This document shows positions 11,171 to 64,000 of a stretch of DNA of 64,000 nucleotides, in pieces. The notes beneath the pieces were generated by a model. That model was not told the origin of the DNA. It worked only from the letters and a program-made list of their open reading frames with translations, and searched no databases. Every line of letters starts with the position of its first letter. The first letter of the stretch is position 1. The DNA comes from Cliona cf. orientalis. Lineage: Eukaryota; Porifera; Demospongiae; Clionaida; Clionaidae. The stretch spans positions 3,286,001-3,350,000 of the forward strand of contig OZ005705.1 of assembly GCA_963930775.1 (NCBI GenBank). The letters are read 5' to 3'. A program made the translations under genes and the position numbers.

Positions 11171-12035
11171 CGCTTGCTTGAAAGAAAGAAAGAAAGAATG
11201 AGAAATTGCCATTTCTTTGAACATCTGGTTCTTGCATGTACAATGGATTTGATGAATGACTTGTTAGATACTTTCCTCGAATTCTGATTTTAACACTTAA
11301 ATTTCACAAAGTTACCTGAACTATTTTGAGATATTTGAGTAGTTGGTAATGTATTACATATATGGCATATCCGTGTCATTCCTACTTATAGAGTCTACTG
11401 ACTCTAAGATGCTGGTTAGGCTCCTAATTAAATAGTGTACATGTATGCTGTGTGTGTTGCAGTGGAGTGGATATGGTGGGGCCTTACACTAAGCAAGGGG
11501 ATGGTGGTTAGTGTTGGTGTTATCTTTCCATAGTATATGAATGATGGCAGTGTGTGGGAGGCGAGGATCGACATCTAGCAGCAAACTGATTATCCACTGG
11601 TACTGTTCAGGAGCTAAAGGACTTGTATGTTAGGATTCAGTGGCTCTGTTACAATGCCACTTAATGACTGTCTTGTAACTCTTCTCCATAATATTATTAT
11701 GCAGAATTTCTTTTATCAAATTATTGTTACCATGGTTACAGCAGTGTCATGTTATCATCATACCAATATCAAGGAAATATCACAGTAATTTCAGAGGATT
11801 ATACTCTACAGGAATTAGCAGATATGGTTATTTCACAGCATTATCATGCTATATTTGCTATGAAAACACCATCAAACAACCAACAATTTCATGCGTACAT
11901 ATTTCATAGCAATTTCATGGCAATTAGTCAATCACAAACATCGTAGGATTTTCATTGGTCTGCTTTTCACGGCATAACAATGGTAACATCATGGCATTTT
12001 CAAAGAAACATGTTACTAGGCTGTGAAAATACATA
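11171..12035. other. No gene recognised
   Basis: This is AT-rich non-coding sequence with a short AAAG run at 11180-11197. Short open frames here lack domain resemblance and codon structure. Confidence 0.5.
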
Positions 12036-12649
12036 CCGTATGGCGGGAAACTTTTGAGGGTGAAAACTCACGCGAATCAGTGAAATATAAGATTTTGCAG
12101 AGAAAACGTTTGTGGATCTATGATCCTGCATGGGTGTGTCTATAGACGGAGCATGCACACAGGCAGACCACCTATGGCCACACCCACAATCATCAGCTGA
12201 AAGTTTCAAAGCAAGCAAATACTATTACAAACGAGATCTTAATAGTCTGCCTGTGAGCACCTACACTGTAGAGACCATCGTACGTGGTGTCTACTGGAGT
12301 CAAGTGTTCATATGCTCCACGCATCGAATTCTTTTCAGGCTTGTCAGCTTATTTCACCTCTTTGTTGCCGGCAGCAATACTGGAAGACGGCATAATGGTA
12401 GATAGATGACCATCAGCTTTGGTAGCGTGGAGCTCAGCTAAAGTACTTCAACAGGGACATCGCGATCGATGTCTGACACCTAGCTTAGCTAGCCACATAG
12501 CTACATAGCCACCTCGATATGACACTTGATGTATGCCATACCCCTTTAGGTATGCCACACCCCAAATTCGTGGAGAAAACTTTCGCTGATGGTCGAAAAT
12601 CCGCAAAGTTTGCGAAAGTTTTCTCCCCCGAAAGTTTCCAGCTACATGG
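12036..12649. repeat. MITE M6 (TIR CCGTATGGCGGGAAACTTT)
   Basis: The element runs from TA|CCGTATGGCGGGAAACTTT to AAAGTTTCCAGCTACATGG|TA and is 614 bp long. The inner right arm repeats GAAAGTTTTC. It is non-coding. Confidence 0.75.
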
Positions 12650-13222
12650 TATAATGCTTGTGAAAACAAGTCATAGGCATTTCATTGCTTTCGCCTACTA
12701 GTGTTTGCTGACCACTACTGCCTTCTTTGCTTATTGATGAGCTCTCGATGGATAAGAGAGACAGCGATAGCTTCATTGCAAGACAGTGTGTATAGGTATA
12801 GCGATAGTTCTTACAGTAGACAATCAATTTTGCTTCTTGGCTTTACTTGCTTTGTGTGCACTAGATCTGCTGACTTGGCATGCAGACCTTATGATAACGG
12901 TCGGACATCGGACATTTTCCGAACAAATAGCCAGTATGTCCAGCCATTGACTTGATTATCTGGATACTTTTTCCGTTCAATCAATGCAGCATTCAATAGC
13001 GCAGTTCAAGCACTAATGATTGACTAGCATCCTGTTTACTAGCTTAGGCTGCACTGCAGTAGCTGTCACTGTGTCAACTATGGTTTTGGAGGCTGGCTTG
13101 GGGTGAGCCTAGCACCCACCAACTACACTGACCACTATGACTCAGCAGCTGTACATCTGCTAGTGGTATTGTATGCATGTCATTGGACTACTACTGTCAA
13201 CTTACCTGTTACAGCATAGATA

Positions 13223-13425
13223 CCGTATAGCACTTAAATTTCGTGGGACTTAATTTTCGATGTGTTTGCGGATACAACGGTTTCCGTGAAAATTATTCAA
13301 CGAAAATTTCCGATGCCTACGAGCACGCGCTCATACCAGGCTGGAACCGCAAAATTTATTCAACGAAAACTTTGTAGAGTGCTATCCGCGAAATGTAAGT
13401 TCCGCGAAATTAAGGCGCTATATGG
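13223..13425. repeat. MITE M5 (TIR CCGTATAGCACTTAAATTTCG)
   Basis: This 203-bp element is flanked by TA on both sides. Its ends are CCGTATAGCACTTAAATTT and AAATTAAGGCGCTATATGG. Motifs such as CAACGAAAATTT and GCGAAAT repeat inside. It is non-coding. Confidence 0.78.
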
Positions 13426-13739
13426 TAGTTCACTAACATTGGCCCAAAAGATTTATTAATACAAAATTAACGTACATTGGTGTCTGCGCATTTGGTATAA
13501 ATGTCCAGTCGAATTTCATTTTGATCAGACATTTTGACTAGCCGTACAAAAAATTTATCATAGGGTCTGTTCATGCATATGGTACTACTGTGTAATGGTG
13601 TGCAATCGGTATAAACACTTTCTCGTGGTTACTCTATATATGTCTAAGCTAGCTAACAGCATGCTGCCTTAGCTTGTAAAAATTGCCAGTTTGTTCTATC
13701 TGCAAGATGTAGGCTAGCTATTGCATTGCGCTGAGGGTT

Positions 13740-13858
13740 TGCATGATAGTGCTTCATTCTGCATTTTTCCAGGGCAGCTATACATGGGCGCATATTTAAG
13801 TAAATATTACACCTTAGCAGGAAATTGAGCCAGTGAGGGGTCTTTCACGAGGGTACGG
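13740..13858 (+). repeat. Fragment of MITE M4 (right end)
   Basis: The stretch ending TCTTTCACGAGGGTACGG|TA matches the right end of the M4 copy at 38.8-39.4 kb, including CATGGGCGCAT, AAGTAAA and AGGAAATTGAGCC blocks. Confidence 0.65.
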
Positions 13859-13988
13859 TATGTGACATGGATACTATCCTGCATGATTCTCTCCAAGTTA
13901 GCTGTTACGCCAGCTGTCAAATTGCTGCAGATCCAGAAAGTACATCCGGTGTCACAATCCAGTGCATGCAATATTTATCATTTTTATT

Positions 13989-14598
13989 GGGGCGAGCCTG
14001 AGCGAGCACCATACTGATCAGTACTACAAGAAAACCGCTGTACTTATGTATGTATGTATGTATGTATGTATGTTTGTATGTAGCAATACGTCAAACACGT
14101 GCTCGCTAGCTCACAGCCCATGCGCAAATTATCGCGGTAAAGATCGTCAACGTTGGCCGCAATTTAACTCTAAATATAGCTCACCAAAAGATGCAGCTCG
14201 CATCCATTTGAGTAGACTGCTAGAAAATAAGAAATGGTAAGGCATCAGTACAAGTATCTACAGCTAAATTGAAGGCTAGCCTATAGTCTGGGTGCAAGGA
14301 CTACGTTATAATCTAATTTAGCAGCTATAGCTAGCTGTACAAATTCTATAGCTACATACATGTGGTAGTCAGAGTAGCCTGGCCTCAGTGGCAAAACTCC
14401 AGACTTACTGAGGATGAATCATGCATGGTATGCAACTGTTACTTGTACTCATCCCTTGGTCTTTATAGTGACAAATTTATAGACAATCAACAGATAGCTG
14501 CTTGTACTGATATACTATGGAGCGAAGATAGTAGAGGGGGCATCCCGGCCCCTCTATACTATTAAAGTCTAGCTATATCATGAGCGAAGGCTCACCCC
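13989..14598 (+). repeat. Family G element, copy 1 (ends GGGGCGAGCCT / AGGCTCACCCC)
   Basis: The left end GGGGCGAGCCTGAGCGAGC and the right end GCGAAGGCTCACCCC are imperfect inverted repeats about 610 bp apart. A TATG microsatellite (14045-14079) lies near the left end. A second copy is at 62757-63331. The short ORFs inside are not recognisable. Confidence 0.6.
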
Positions 14599-15715
14599 CT
14601 CGATGACTTACATCACCCTAGTATATTTTCTTACCAGTTCTATCTAGCCCATTTTTCACTTCTAGGACTCCACACAAAGACCAGAAGACAGAGCAACTCT
14701 GTTTATTCAAGTCCCATAACAAACACAGACATTCTTGAGCTCCGTGGAGACTGCTTTTGTGCATGCTACTCACAAGCACTCAGAAAAAGGATCGTGCACA
14801 AAAAGTGGCACATTTTGGTTCCCTTGGATTGATTCCAATGATTCAAGCACCATTCAATAGCGCTTGTACTGCTCTACATTATGAGAATGGAACACTGATT
14901 TTCCATCAAGTTATTTCCAGGTTACACAGAATCGAAAATTGGAAAATTTTCAATACAACAGTATGGTATTTTCCATATCTTCTCAAGGTTTTATCGAATT
15001 TTATCAATGAAAGAACCGCAAATTCCAAGTGCTCATGCATCGTGAAGCTGCAAGCTTCTAGGGAGCAGATATTATCATCCAAATCATTAGTTTCTTTCTG
15101 TACTCACAGAAGAGTCTGGATGGAATGATAATGGTATAGTTGAGTGTGTGTGAGGCAAGTAGCCAACTTCTGTATCGGGCAAATAATGAATGAGAGTGAG
15201 CCTTACCAGCTGAAATGGCGAAATAGACAGGAGTCTCAGTGCCATTATGTAAATCAGCTGACATTAATTGCACAAGTTTACTTGGGAGGTCAATAAACTA
15301 GTGACCTTTTCTGAGTCCCACCTGTCTCTCTTTATCCCTCCCTCTCTCTCACACACACCCCCTACTACCCCATATGTATGCATGCATGCAATCTGTAGGT
15401 GATGATCAGCTATCAATGAGTATAGGATGGTGAGAGGGGGAAATGGAGTTTCACTGCCTAGAAAAGATGCTGCCTAGGCCTCAGTTTTAGCTTTTGTTTT
15501 TAAGCTAACTTCAAAGGTGCGGAGAGAACTAGCAACTCAGTCCTCATATCATCTTTGGAACTGCTGGAGAACTTTCTCTGTCAACCATAAATGTTAATGT
15601 GTCATGATGGCATAGGAAACAGGTAGTGAAACTTTAACAACCTTGTGCAAACCTTCAAGGCCTTTGACGGCTACAAATTTTTGTACCACCTAGAAAGCTC
15701 AAAACATTTGTACTA
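14599..15715. other. No gene recognised
   Basis: The longest open frame (14757-15128, plus) has no motif, no upstream context and no recognisable fold. The rest is low-complexity, stop-rich sequence. Confidence 0.5.
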
Positions 15716-16050
15716 CCGTATATGCTCTAATGGCCCTTTGAGACCTGCACAATTTTTCAGTTCTAATTTAAAGCGCCTTTCCAGACATCAATTATATTTA
15801 GGCGGCACCTATTTTAATTGGAATGTATTGCCATGTGCAATATCACGATACCGTTGATTGAGTCAATCTATCGAGCAAACTAAGCAGTCTATTACATTTA
15901 TGAGGACTTACATACTTCTTTGATGCAGAGACAGCCGCTTTGATGGCTACAGTAGCATGATTCAGCCACACAAACTTCCAAAAAGAAGTGGAACTAGAAA
16001 GATATTTTTGTTGTTTTAGCCACTGACATACAGTAGCGGTCAATAAAAAG
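15716..16050. repeat. MITE M2, copy 2 (one end)
   Basis: From TA|CCGTATATGCTCTAATGGCC the sequence follows the M2 family: GAGACCTGCACAA, AGCGCCTTTCCAGACATCAA, GGCGGCACCTATTTTAATTGG and TATTGCCATGTGCA, shared with 52.55-52.99 kb and 43.87-44.46 kb. The far end is not clear. Confidence 0.65.
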
Positions 16051-16370
16051 TTAACGCTCAGTTCCGTTGTACGATCGTTTTGAGGAGAGAACACTTCCGT
16101 TTGCACACCGTTCTGCGGTACGGGGAAGTACGCACGCACGCACATCCATCGTTAGCGGTCCCCGCAGAGCTCATAAATGCCTCTGAGTTATAGGACCCGA
16201 ACAAGCAGGAAGTAGAAGAGTTGTTCTGTCTTCTAGTCTGTCCGGAATAGAAGTGAAACATGGCGACAGGTAAGAAAAGTAAGATAATAGACAGCAAAAA
16301 TTGCAAGCACTGGAATGTGCTACTAGACACACGTGTTTTGGATCACTTGGCTTATGGACTAAAGTTATTG

Positions 16371-16753
16371 CCGTAGAATCCCGCGATTACGCCCCCCCCC
16401 CCCCCCCCCTTTGTGCACACTAGGATTGGGTAAAAGTGGGGAGGGGGCTTACACGCGGGATCCTTACATTTCTGTGTGACGACCAACACCGACCGTCGAA
16501 TGCCATGTGGGCGCGCAATCTCTGTACTTTCTCTGGCTGTTGTGTGGGCAAGACTCGAGAAAAATAACCAAGTAAGGCATAATGTGACACAAATAGCTAG
16601 TTTGCTAGCTGTAGCTACTGACTTATGGACTCCATTTTACAGTCAGGGAGGGGGGGGGCTTATGCGTGAGACAAAACTACCTATGCAGAAACTTGAGCTA
16701 AAAATGCAGGGGGCTTATGCGCGAAGGGGGGATGTAATGGCGGGATTCTATGG
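16371..16753. repeat. MITE M9 (TIR CCGTAGAATCCCGC) in the AGPAT 3' flank
   Basis: Inverted ends CCGTAGAATCCCGC and GCGGGATTCTATGG lie 383 bp apart. TA follows the right end and TG, a likely decayed TA, precedes the left. An 18-C run (16392-16409) follows the left end. It lies 35 bp downstream of the AGPAT stop codon, so it may be part of the 3' UTR. Confidence 0.75.
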
Positions 16754-16787
16754 TATTTTCAGGATAACAATGTCACAGTTACCATTA

Positions 16788-58915
<42,128 letters not shown>

Positions 58916-58940
58916 TCTACTATCGACACCGTCGCTTTGC

Positions 58941-58997
58941 CTATAAATTTTTGATACAAATTCGTTTTGGGCCGAGCTCGTGGGGGTCAAAGGTCAT
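58941..58997 (-). promoter_or_regulatory. Upstream ORF (18 codons) before the AGPAT start
   Basis: ATG 58997 opens MTFDPHELGPKRICIKNL and stops at TAG 58941-58943, 25 nt before the main ATG. If it lies in the 5' UTR it could reduce initiation at the main start. The transcript start is unknown. Confidence 0.4.
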
Positions 58998-59184
58998 GAT
59001 ATGCTTTTTTTAAAGGTTACGGGGAGTATAATACCGCAGCTCATTTCAAAGGTCGCTTCTGATTGGTCAAACCGGCTAAAATTGGTCACGTGAAGGGGCG
59101 GGGTTTGGGTTTGGGTTTGGTACCGGTATAGGGTTTTGTATGGAAGGGTTTGAAAACAGCTGCGGGATAGTTCGTATACCATCG

Positions 59185-59827
59185 GATAGTGTTTCGCCCA
59201 CGCATGGTCAAAGTTCACATGAATAATAAATGAGACAGTTATATTCCAGTTTTTGTCCACGTTCTTTGCACAGTCAAGGCACAGGTAAGTAGCTCTCCTG
59301 ATGCCTGCCCCATGGTCCACAAAAACGAAAAGCAAACCTGCCACTGTCTGTCTGCAAGCGCGGGTAAGTTTTGCAATTTCCTGCGTCAGTTTTTGCCAAG
59401 GTAAACAGCCTCTATGTAATGATATACAAACGAAACGATAGCTTACGAGCCTCTACAGGGCCAGGTATAGCGTTTGAACTCTATCGAGTTACACGAACAG
59501 AAAGCGAACATAAAAACTTACCATGCGACTGGCTTAATGGCGGCCCTCCAGGACAAAACCTAGTCTGACGACTCACCATCATAGAGTTTTCGAAAAAGCG
59601 CTATACCTGGCCCTGCTCCGATCGATGGACTAGCGTGAACAACAGCGAAGTCACTTCGTTCGAGTCTCTGGTCTTCAAAATTTGACGCAGGAACTTGGAC
59701 TTAGTTTGCATCTGGAAAATGGTCGATGTTCGTTCGCGTTCCCGACTAAACCGCATTAAAACATACGTGAATTGTGTCCATGCGCAATCATTTATAAATT
59801 GCGCGTCTAATACTATCCCGTAACCTT
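59185..59827 (-). mobile_element. Family K element, copy 3, one end eroded
   Basis: It is the reverse of the 30.27-30.93 kb copy, with closely matching LLFVFVDHGA and CLDCAKNVDKN frames. It ends ACTATCCCGTAACC next to TTAA at the right. The left end is degraded; a second TTAAAGGTTACGGGGAG lies at about 59,012. It sits 0.3 kb upstream of the AGPAT start codon, in the likely promoter region. Confidence 0.72.
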
Positions 59828-60011
59828 AACCCTGTTCCTGTTCGCACCAAATTTTGTACAGATTCTAATCCATAGACTAGACTCGTCCGCAGACCCCACC
59901 CTCAAAAAGTAGTCTCGCGCAGCCAGACTCTTACACCTCGGGATCGAGGGAAGGCGTAGTCTACTTCCATTGGTGCAACATCGCTATACCGTATACCATA
60001 GATATTTTAGA

Positions 60012-60327
60012 CAGTGGCGTCTCTAAACAATTGTTTACCTGGGTGCAAATTATCAAAAGTAACTGCACAGGTGGATACATAAAGCTAGCGGAAATGTACT
60101 ATTATAGAATATTATATGTAGTACTATTAATTACCTGGTACTATTCCACGTAGACAGTGTAGTGATATACATGACATGTTACATTACTGGTTGTGACAGT
60201 GTAGTGAAACATGCATACTATGACAGGCTATAGGTAAACAACAAAACTACACATGCATAGGATGGGTACACAGGTGCATGGGCTGGGTGCAAATGAACCC
60301 ACATGCACCCCCCTGGCGACACCACTG
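60012..60327. mobile_element. hAT-type MITE with 8-bp duplication ATTTTAGA
   Basis: The ends are CAGTGGCGTCTC and GGCGACACCACTG. ATTTTAGA is perfectly duplicated at 60004-60011 and 60328-60335, the length made by hAT transposases. The motif CTGGGTGCAAAT recurs near both ends. Length is 316 bp and it is non-coding. Confidence 0.92.
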
Positions 60328-60345
60328 ATTTTAGAATATAGTTGT

Positions 60346-60540
60346 AACAAATACAGCAATCTGATTGGTCAATTGGAGGTCCATTATTTAGCACCCTCGC
60401 TGTGCTCGAGATGCTACAGCCTCGGGCCTTTGGGTCTCTTAAAATGCGTAGAGACCTTGGACTCGGTCTCTATTAAACTATTATTTAGAGTAACAAATAC
60501 AGCAATCTGATTGGTCAGTTGGAGGTCCATTATTTCACTT
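60346..60540 (+). repeat. Direct repeat flanking a short unique segment
   Basis: The roughly 45-bp block starting AACAAATACAGCAATCTGAT and ending GGTCCATTATTT occurs at 60347-60394 and 60491-60535, almost identical. Confidence 0.8.
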
Positions 60541-60555
60541 AGAGACCTCTGAGTT

Positions 60556-60675
60556 ATAGTTATAGCACGGGGCCAGGGATTTATGGCAGTAAACCGACCC
60601 AAGTCCGAGGGCCTATAGCCCGAGGACAAGGGCGGCTTACGTCGCCATAAATCCCTGGCCCCGTGCTATAACTAT
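60556..60675. repeat. Palindromic mini-element with inner GAGGGC/GCCCGAG hairpin
   Basis: Perfect inverted arms of about 32 bp (ATAGTTATAGCACGGGGCCA start) enclose CCGAGGGCCTATAGCCCGAGG. Total length is 120 bp. It is non-coding. Confidence 0.8.
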
Positions 60676-60872
60676 TATACATGTATATCCCACCTGATTG
60701 GCTAAAAGTCACGCGCACCATAGTCTACATGCATAGCAACAACCGTTCTAATCTAGTTCTGAACAGAAAGAGAGTTGCATAGATATAAAAAACAAACCAG
60801 CAAAGAAGCGACCGATGACGGATGGCTTGAGTCACGGAACCATGGTTAGTTAAATCAACCAGTGCTTCAGCT

Positions 60873-61374
60873 TGCCTACCTGCCATCGGAATTTCGCACC
60901 TTGCAGCCTAGGCTGTACGTGTTAATTAGGTTGCAGAAATCCAGGATGCAACTGCATGCATGCTAGCAATTACACTGTGTCTATCTAAAGATCAAGCGGG
61001 ATTCGAACCCATGACCACCGCTCCACCAGCCCCAGCCCTAGCCCGCTCTGCCAACCCAGCTCGCCTTGGCTGGATGCCGTCCTTTATACACCGTTGTCAC
61101 TATCATATATACTAACCCATGGTCAACAACCATAGCCTAAACCCAAACCCCTCGTCACTAACCGATTACCGAAATCCAACCCCCCCCCCCCCCGCTACTA
61201 GCCTCACTAGCTGTCTAGCGCTCAGTATTAGTGGCTATTACCGGTGTCGGTACCGTAGACACAGTGTAATTGCTAGCATGCATGCAGTTGCATCCTGGAT
61301 TGCTGGATTTCTGCAACCTAATTAACGCGTACAGCCTAGGCTGCAAGGTGCGAAATTCCGATGGCAGGTAGGCA
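60873..61374. repeat. Long inverted repeat with a tRNA-like sequence in the loop
   Basis: Arms 60873-60981 and 61259-61374 are inverted copies (TGCCTACCTGCCATCGGAAT start; AGCCTAGGCTGTACG inside); the right arm has a short insertion. The loop of about 277 bp contains a minus-strand tRNA-like segment and an 18-C run. Confidence 0.85.
60984..61070 (-). ncRNA. tRNA-like segment (box A/box B) in inverted-repeat loop
   Basis: On the minus strand a box A-like TGGCAGAGCGGG and a box B GGTTCGAATCCC are present, with a long insert between. The T stem is imperfect and no clear anticodon arm forms, so this is a tRNA-derived sequence rather than a tRNA gene. Confidence 0.4.
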
Positions 61375-62040
61375 CTCTTGTATAACCTAACCCAGAAGAC
61401 AGTCAGGTAGCCGCGTTCGAAAACATAGTTTCACTGTTCAACAAACTCGGGCAATGGCTATTGAGACTTGGACCAGCAGCTAATACAGTTCACTCAGTGC
61501 AGTTGAACTTGCCACGTGGTAGAACTGACAGATCGAGTGATAGCTAATTGGTTCATGATTAGTGTCAATTAGTGTGCGTGTGTTTCCGTGTCTGTACCTG
61601 TGTAAACAATGTCTGCTGGAGCGTCACAAATAGTACCTTTTTGTTGGCACACCGTAGCCACGCCTATCGACAGTACCCATCAATGCATGATGCATGCCCA
61701 TTGTGCTTTCTGCTCATGCGCACAACTAACAAGTATATGACTGGTAAAGATCGTCGATGTTCTAAATAATGCATGAAAACCTACTTGCCTCTGTATCCAA
61801 TGAGCCCAGAATCGTCACGAAAGGGTTAAACACGCCCACATTTGACCTTTGACCCAAGACTTGGAGGAAAGTCTAAGTCGAAAAAACGTCCAAAAAAAAT
61901 ACGCTCAATCCGGGCGCAAACTGGCGGAAATAGCAATTTATGTGGTTAAGGTGTCAATAGCCTCCACTCAGTGAGGCCTATTCAGCGATACATGCATTTT
62001 TTTGTTGTTGAAAGGTCGAAATGTGCCCGATTCAAGTTAC
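61375..62040. other. No gene recognised; fragment of the foldback family
   Basis: The segment 61620-61770 shares GTAGCCACGCCTATCGACAG, CTGCTCATGCGCACAACTAA and GGTAAAGATCGTCGATGTTC with the 35-36 kb foldback block. The rest is unrecognised. Confidence 0.5.
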
Positions 62041-62574
62041 GCACCGATTATTGCATAAGGGTGCAGGATTGGATCAATATACAAAGTATACTAAAATATA
62101 TCACAAATATGCGTATAACTGTCTAACCAATGGATTATACAAATATACATTAGTATACCTCAAGTATGCGTATAATTGTCTAATCCAATACTATGCCTAA
62201 ATATAATATATAATTGTATCAGTGTTGAAGGCAAGTATAATTTGCATAAAGTGCATAATTATATAGACGTTATACAACAAATATGCAATAGTATACCCTA
62301 TACAGTCTAACTGTATAATGTATAATATGTACAGTGCAACCAAGCAAGAGAGCAAAACTTTTAAAACCATATTTTTGGCTATAAACTACACAGACAGACC
62401 TACTTGATATCAAAATGGCCACAACAATCATTTTTATTGTGTTTCACAAAATTTCAAATTTCCCATATATAGCTAATACAGAAGCCACACATGTGCGGGC
62501 CAGTTTTCATATATTTTTCACTGATTTTGGATAGACGTAATTAAGTTTAGACGTCCATATCCAACGTAATTATA

Positions 62575-63672
62575 ACATCTCCAAGAGGGGCGAGATATGA
62601 CTTTATGCAAATCGGACATTATACAAATATACTGTATAATTATACATAATGTATACATGTAATCTAAAGATGTATAATTATGCAAATTATGCACCTCCAA
62701 GAGGGTGAGATATGACTTTATGCAAATTAGATATTATACAAATATACTGTATAATTCGGGGCGAGCCTGAGCGAGCCCCGAATACACGAGGTACAGGAAG
62801 CGGTTTTATATGTATATTATATATATAATTGTATGTTTGTGGGGTGATCATTTCAGTGAAGAGAGAGTTAAATTTTGAACGCGTACGGTATTGGTCGTCA
62901 CACGCATGCGCATACGCCTGCACTGCACATGATCCAGAGTGCACATGATCGATCTGAGAGACAACTCGGGCCTGTACAGGCACAAAACTGGAAAGGTGAG
63001 TGCTGTACCACTCTGGCAAGGCTCAGGTCCACGATTAACATCACTGATAGACTCCACTTTCCTGAGCATGAAGATGACTGCATGGAGGCTTAATATCCCC
63101 TCATGCAGGGCCTGGCTATAGGTACTTGGACTCATGGTCATGGCGTGTGGACTACTAAATATATTGTAGTATAGGTGATCAACATTATTGGACTATAGCT
63201 GTAGCAATCTGTGATACTTTCACTGTCGTGGTAGCTTCTCCGGCCTAGCTATTGGGGCACCAACCCCATGTACGTATGCATGCCTGTGTGCTTTCGAAGA
63301 AATCTTGTGACTTTCGCGAAGGCTCGCCCCGCACAGATGATTTTCATCACCACTAGTTATACATAGTGTATAAATGTAATCTAAAGATGTATAATTATGC
63401 AAATTATGCATTTTATACACCTTTGAGAGGTGAGATATGACTTTATGCAAATTAGACATTATACAAATATACTATATAATTATATATAATGTATAAATGT
63501 AATCTAAAGACGTATAGTTATGCAAATTATGCACTTTATACACCTCCAAGAGAGTGAGATATGACTTTATGCAAATTAGACGTTATACAATATACTGTAT
63601 AATTATACATAATGTATAAAAATAATCTAAAGACGTATAGTTATGCAAATTATGCACTTTATACACCAAGGG
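62575..63672 (+). repeat. AT-rich tandem array (115-125 bp unit) split by an insertion
   Basis: GAGATATGACTTTATGCAAA starts at 62592, 62707, 63432 and 63557. Each unit also carries TATACAAATATACTGTATAA, TAATGTATAAATGTAATCTA and TTATGCAAATTATGCAC. The central gap is filled by the family G element. Upstream sequence (62040-62340) has related TATACTA/TAATTGTCTAA motifs. Confidence 0.88.
62757..63331 (+). mobile_element. Family G element, copy 2, inside the tandem array
   Basis: The left end is CGGGGCGAGCCTGAGCGAGC and the right end GCGAAGGCTCGCCCCG, 575 bp. Removing it brings the flanking array units close to register. Pieces of the left end (GGGGTGAGCCT then CCCCAAATACACGA) occur at 40.18, 42.95 and 43.09 kb. 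Confidence 0.72.
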
Positions 63673-63852
63673 AATCACAAGATTTAATATAGACTACAGT
63701 TATACAGTAGCTATAGTGTATAATATAATTATATTATAGTAATAAGACTCGGAAGCATAGCTACTACTCAAATAGACAAATTATGCTGGTCATATACGAA
63801 TTTAAGCTTTATTATACAGTATATTATACATAATATAATATGTATAAGTAAT

Positions 63853-63968
63853 AGATAAACTATGGTTGCCCAGGATATACCGTTCATATACCACCCTGAG
63901 CTCGAGGGCGTAGCCCGAGAGCGAAGGTGGTATATGAACGGTGTATCCTGGGCAAACATAGTTTATCT
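63853..63968. repeat. Palindromic mini-element with inner GAGGGC/GCCCGAG hairpin (second type)
   Basis: Arms of about 40 bp begin AGATAAACTATGGTTGCCCA and end in its near-perfect complement, enclosing CTCGAGGGCGTAGCCCGAGAG. Total length is 116 bp. Outer arms are unrelated to those at 60.56 kb, but the inner hairpin is nearly the same. Confidence 0.8.
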
Positions 63969-64000
63969 GTTTAATATCTTGACCATGATTGGTTAGTGTA

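Noticed and set aside
13962..14240. Open frame with VCMYVCMF
   Set aside because: It reads through a TATG microsatellite in a family G element; no supported protein.
14757..15128. 123-codon open frame
   Set aside because: No motif, not conserved in a second copy, no exon-like boundaries.
59101..59121. GGGTTT repeats resembling telomere sequence
   Set aside because: Only about three units, inside ordinary sequence; animal telomeres are TTAGGG and much longer.

Overview
This is a metazoan nuclear genome window from an invertebrate. It has GT-AG spliced genes, very large introns and dense transposable elements. No prokaryotic operon, rRNA gene or CRISPR array is visible. The mix of repeats (Ty3/gypsy, a DIRS-like tyrosine-recombinase retroelement, hAT relatives of KIAA1586/ZNF862, PIF/Harbinger, Tc1/mariner, many MITEs) suits a marine sponge or cnidarian; that assignment is inference.

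The one clear host gene is an AGPAT3/AGPAT4-type lysophosphatidic acid acyltransferase on the minus strand. Six exons can be placed exactly: 58915-58720, 51810-51638, 40138-39977, 39881-39728, 25599-25421 and 17015-16788. All phases agree and the spliced protein is 363 residues, with the NHxxxxD and EGTR motifs. Nearly everything between 17 and 59 kb is therefore intron of this gene, filled with transposons.

Layout. 0.3-3.8 kb: minus-strand Ty3/gypsy relic with a candidate LTR. 3.8-6.1 kb: decayed two-gene PIF/Harbinger relic, transposase and Myb/SANT-like gene tail to tail. 6.4-16.8 kb: MITEs, including a three-deep nest (A interrupted by B, B interrupted by M3) where other copies give the empty sites. 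17-25 kb: AGPAT exons 6 and 5, a second gypsy relic, and a Tc1-type family (P) with TIR CAGTAGGAGT, one copy of which carries a small basic/acidic protein ORF. 26-36 kb: two hAT relics, a multi-exon uncharacterised Myb/SANT-like gene, a TTAA element with a conserved short ORF, a P2RX7-like zinc domain just upstream of a DIRS-like gag/RT fragment, and a foldback repeat. 38-43 kb: AGPAT exons 4 and 3, a tRNA-Thr-like sequence, and the 3' half of a DIRS-like element (RNase H, tyrosine recombinase). 44.6-49.8 kb: a 5,186-bp Tc1/mariner element with matching TIRs and TA target duplications. Besides its DDE transposase it carries a Tudor-like/coiled-coil/BEN-domain gene and a third ORF of unknown function. 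50-64 kb: AGPAT exons 2 and 1, more MITEs, a hAT-type MITE with a perfect 8-bp duplication, palindromic elements and an AT-rich tandem array.

The strongest candidates for something undescribed are the BEN-carrying Tc1 element, the WTxV/RRR protein it shares with the P family, and a set of otherwise different MITE families that share the junction TA|CCGTA.
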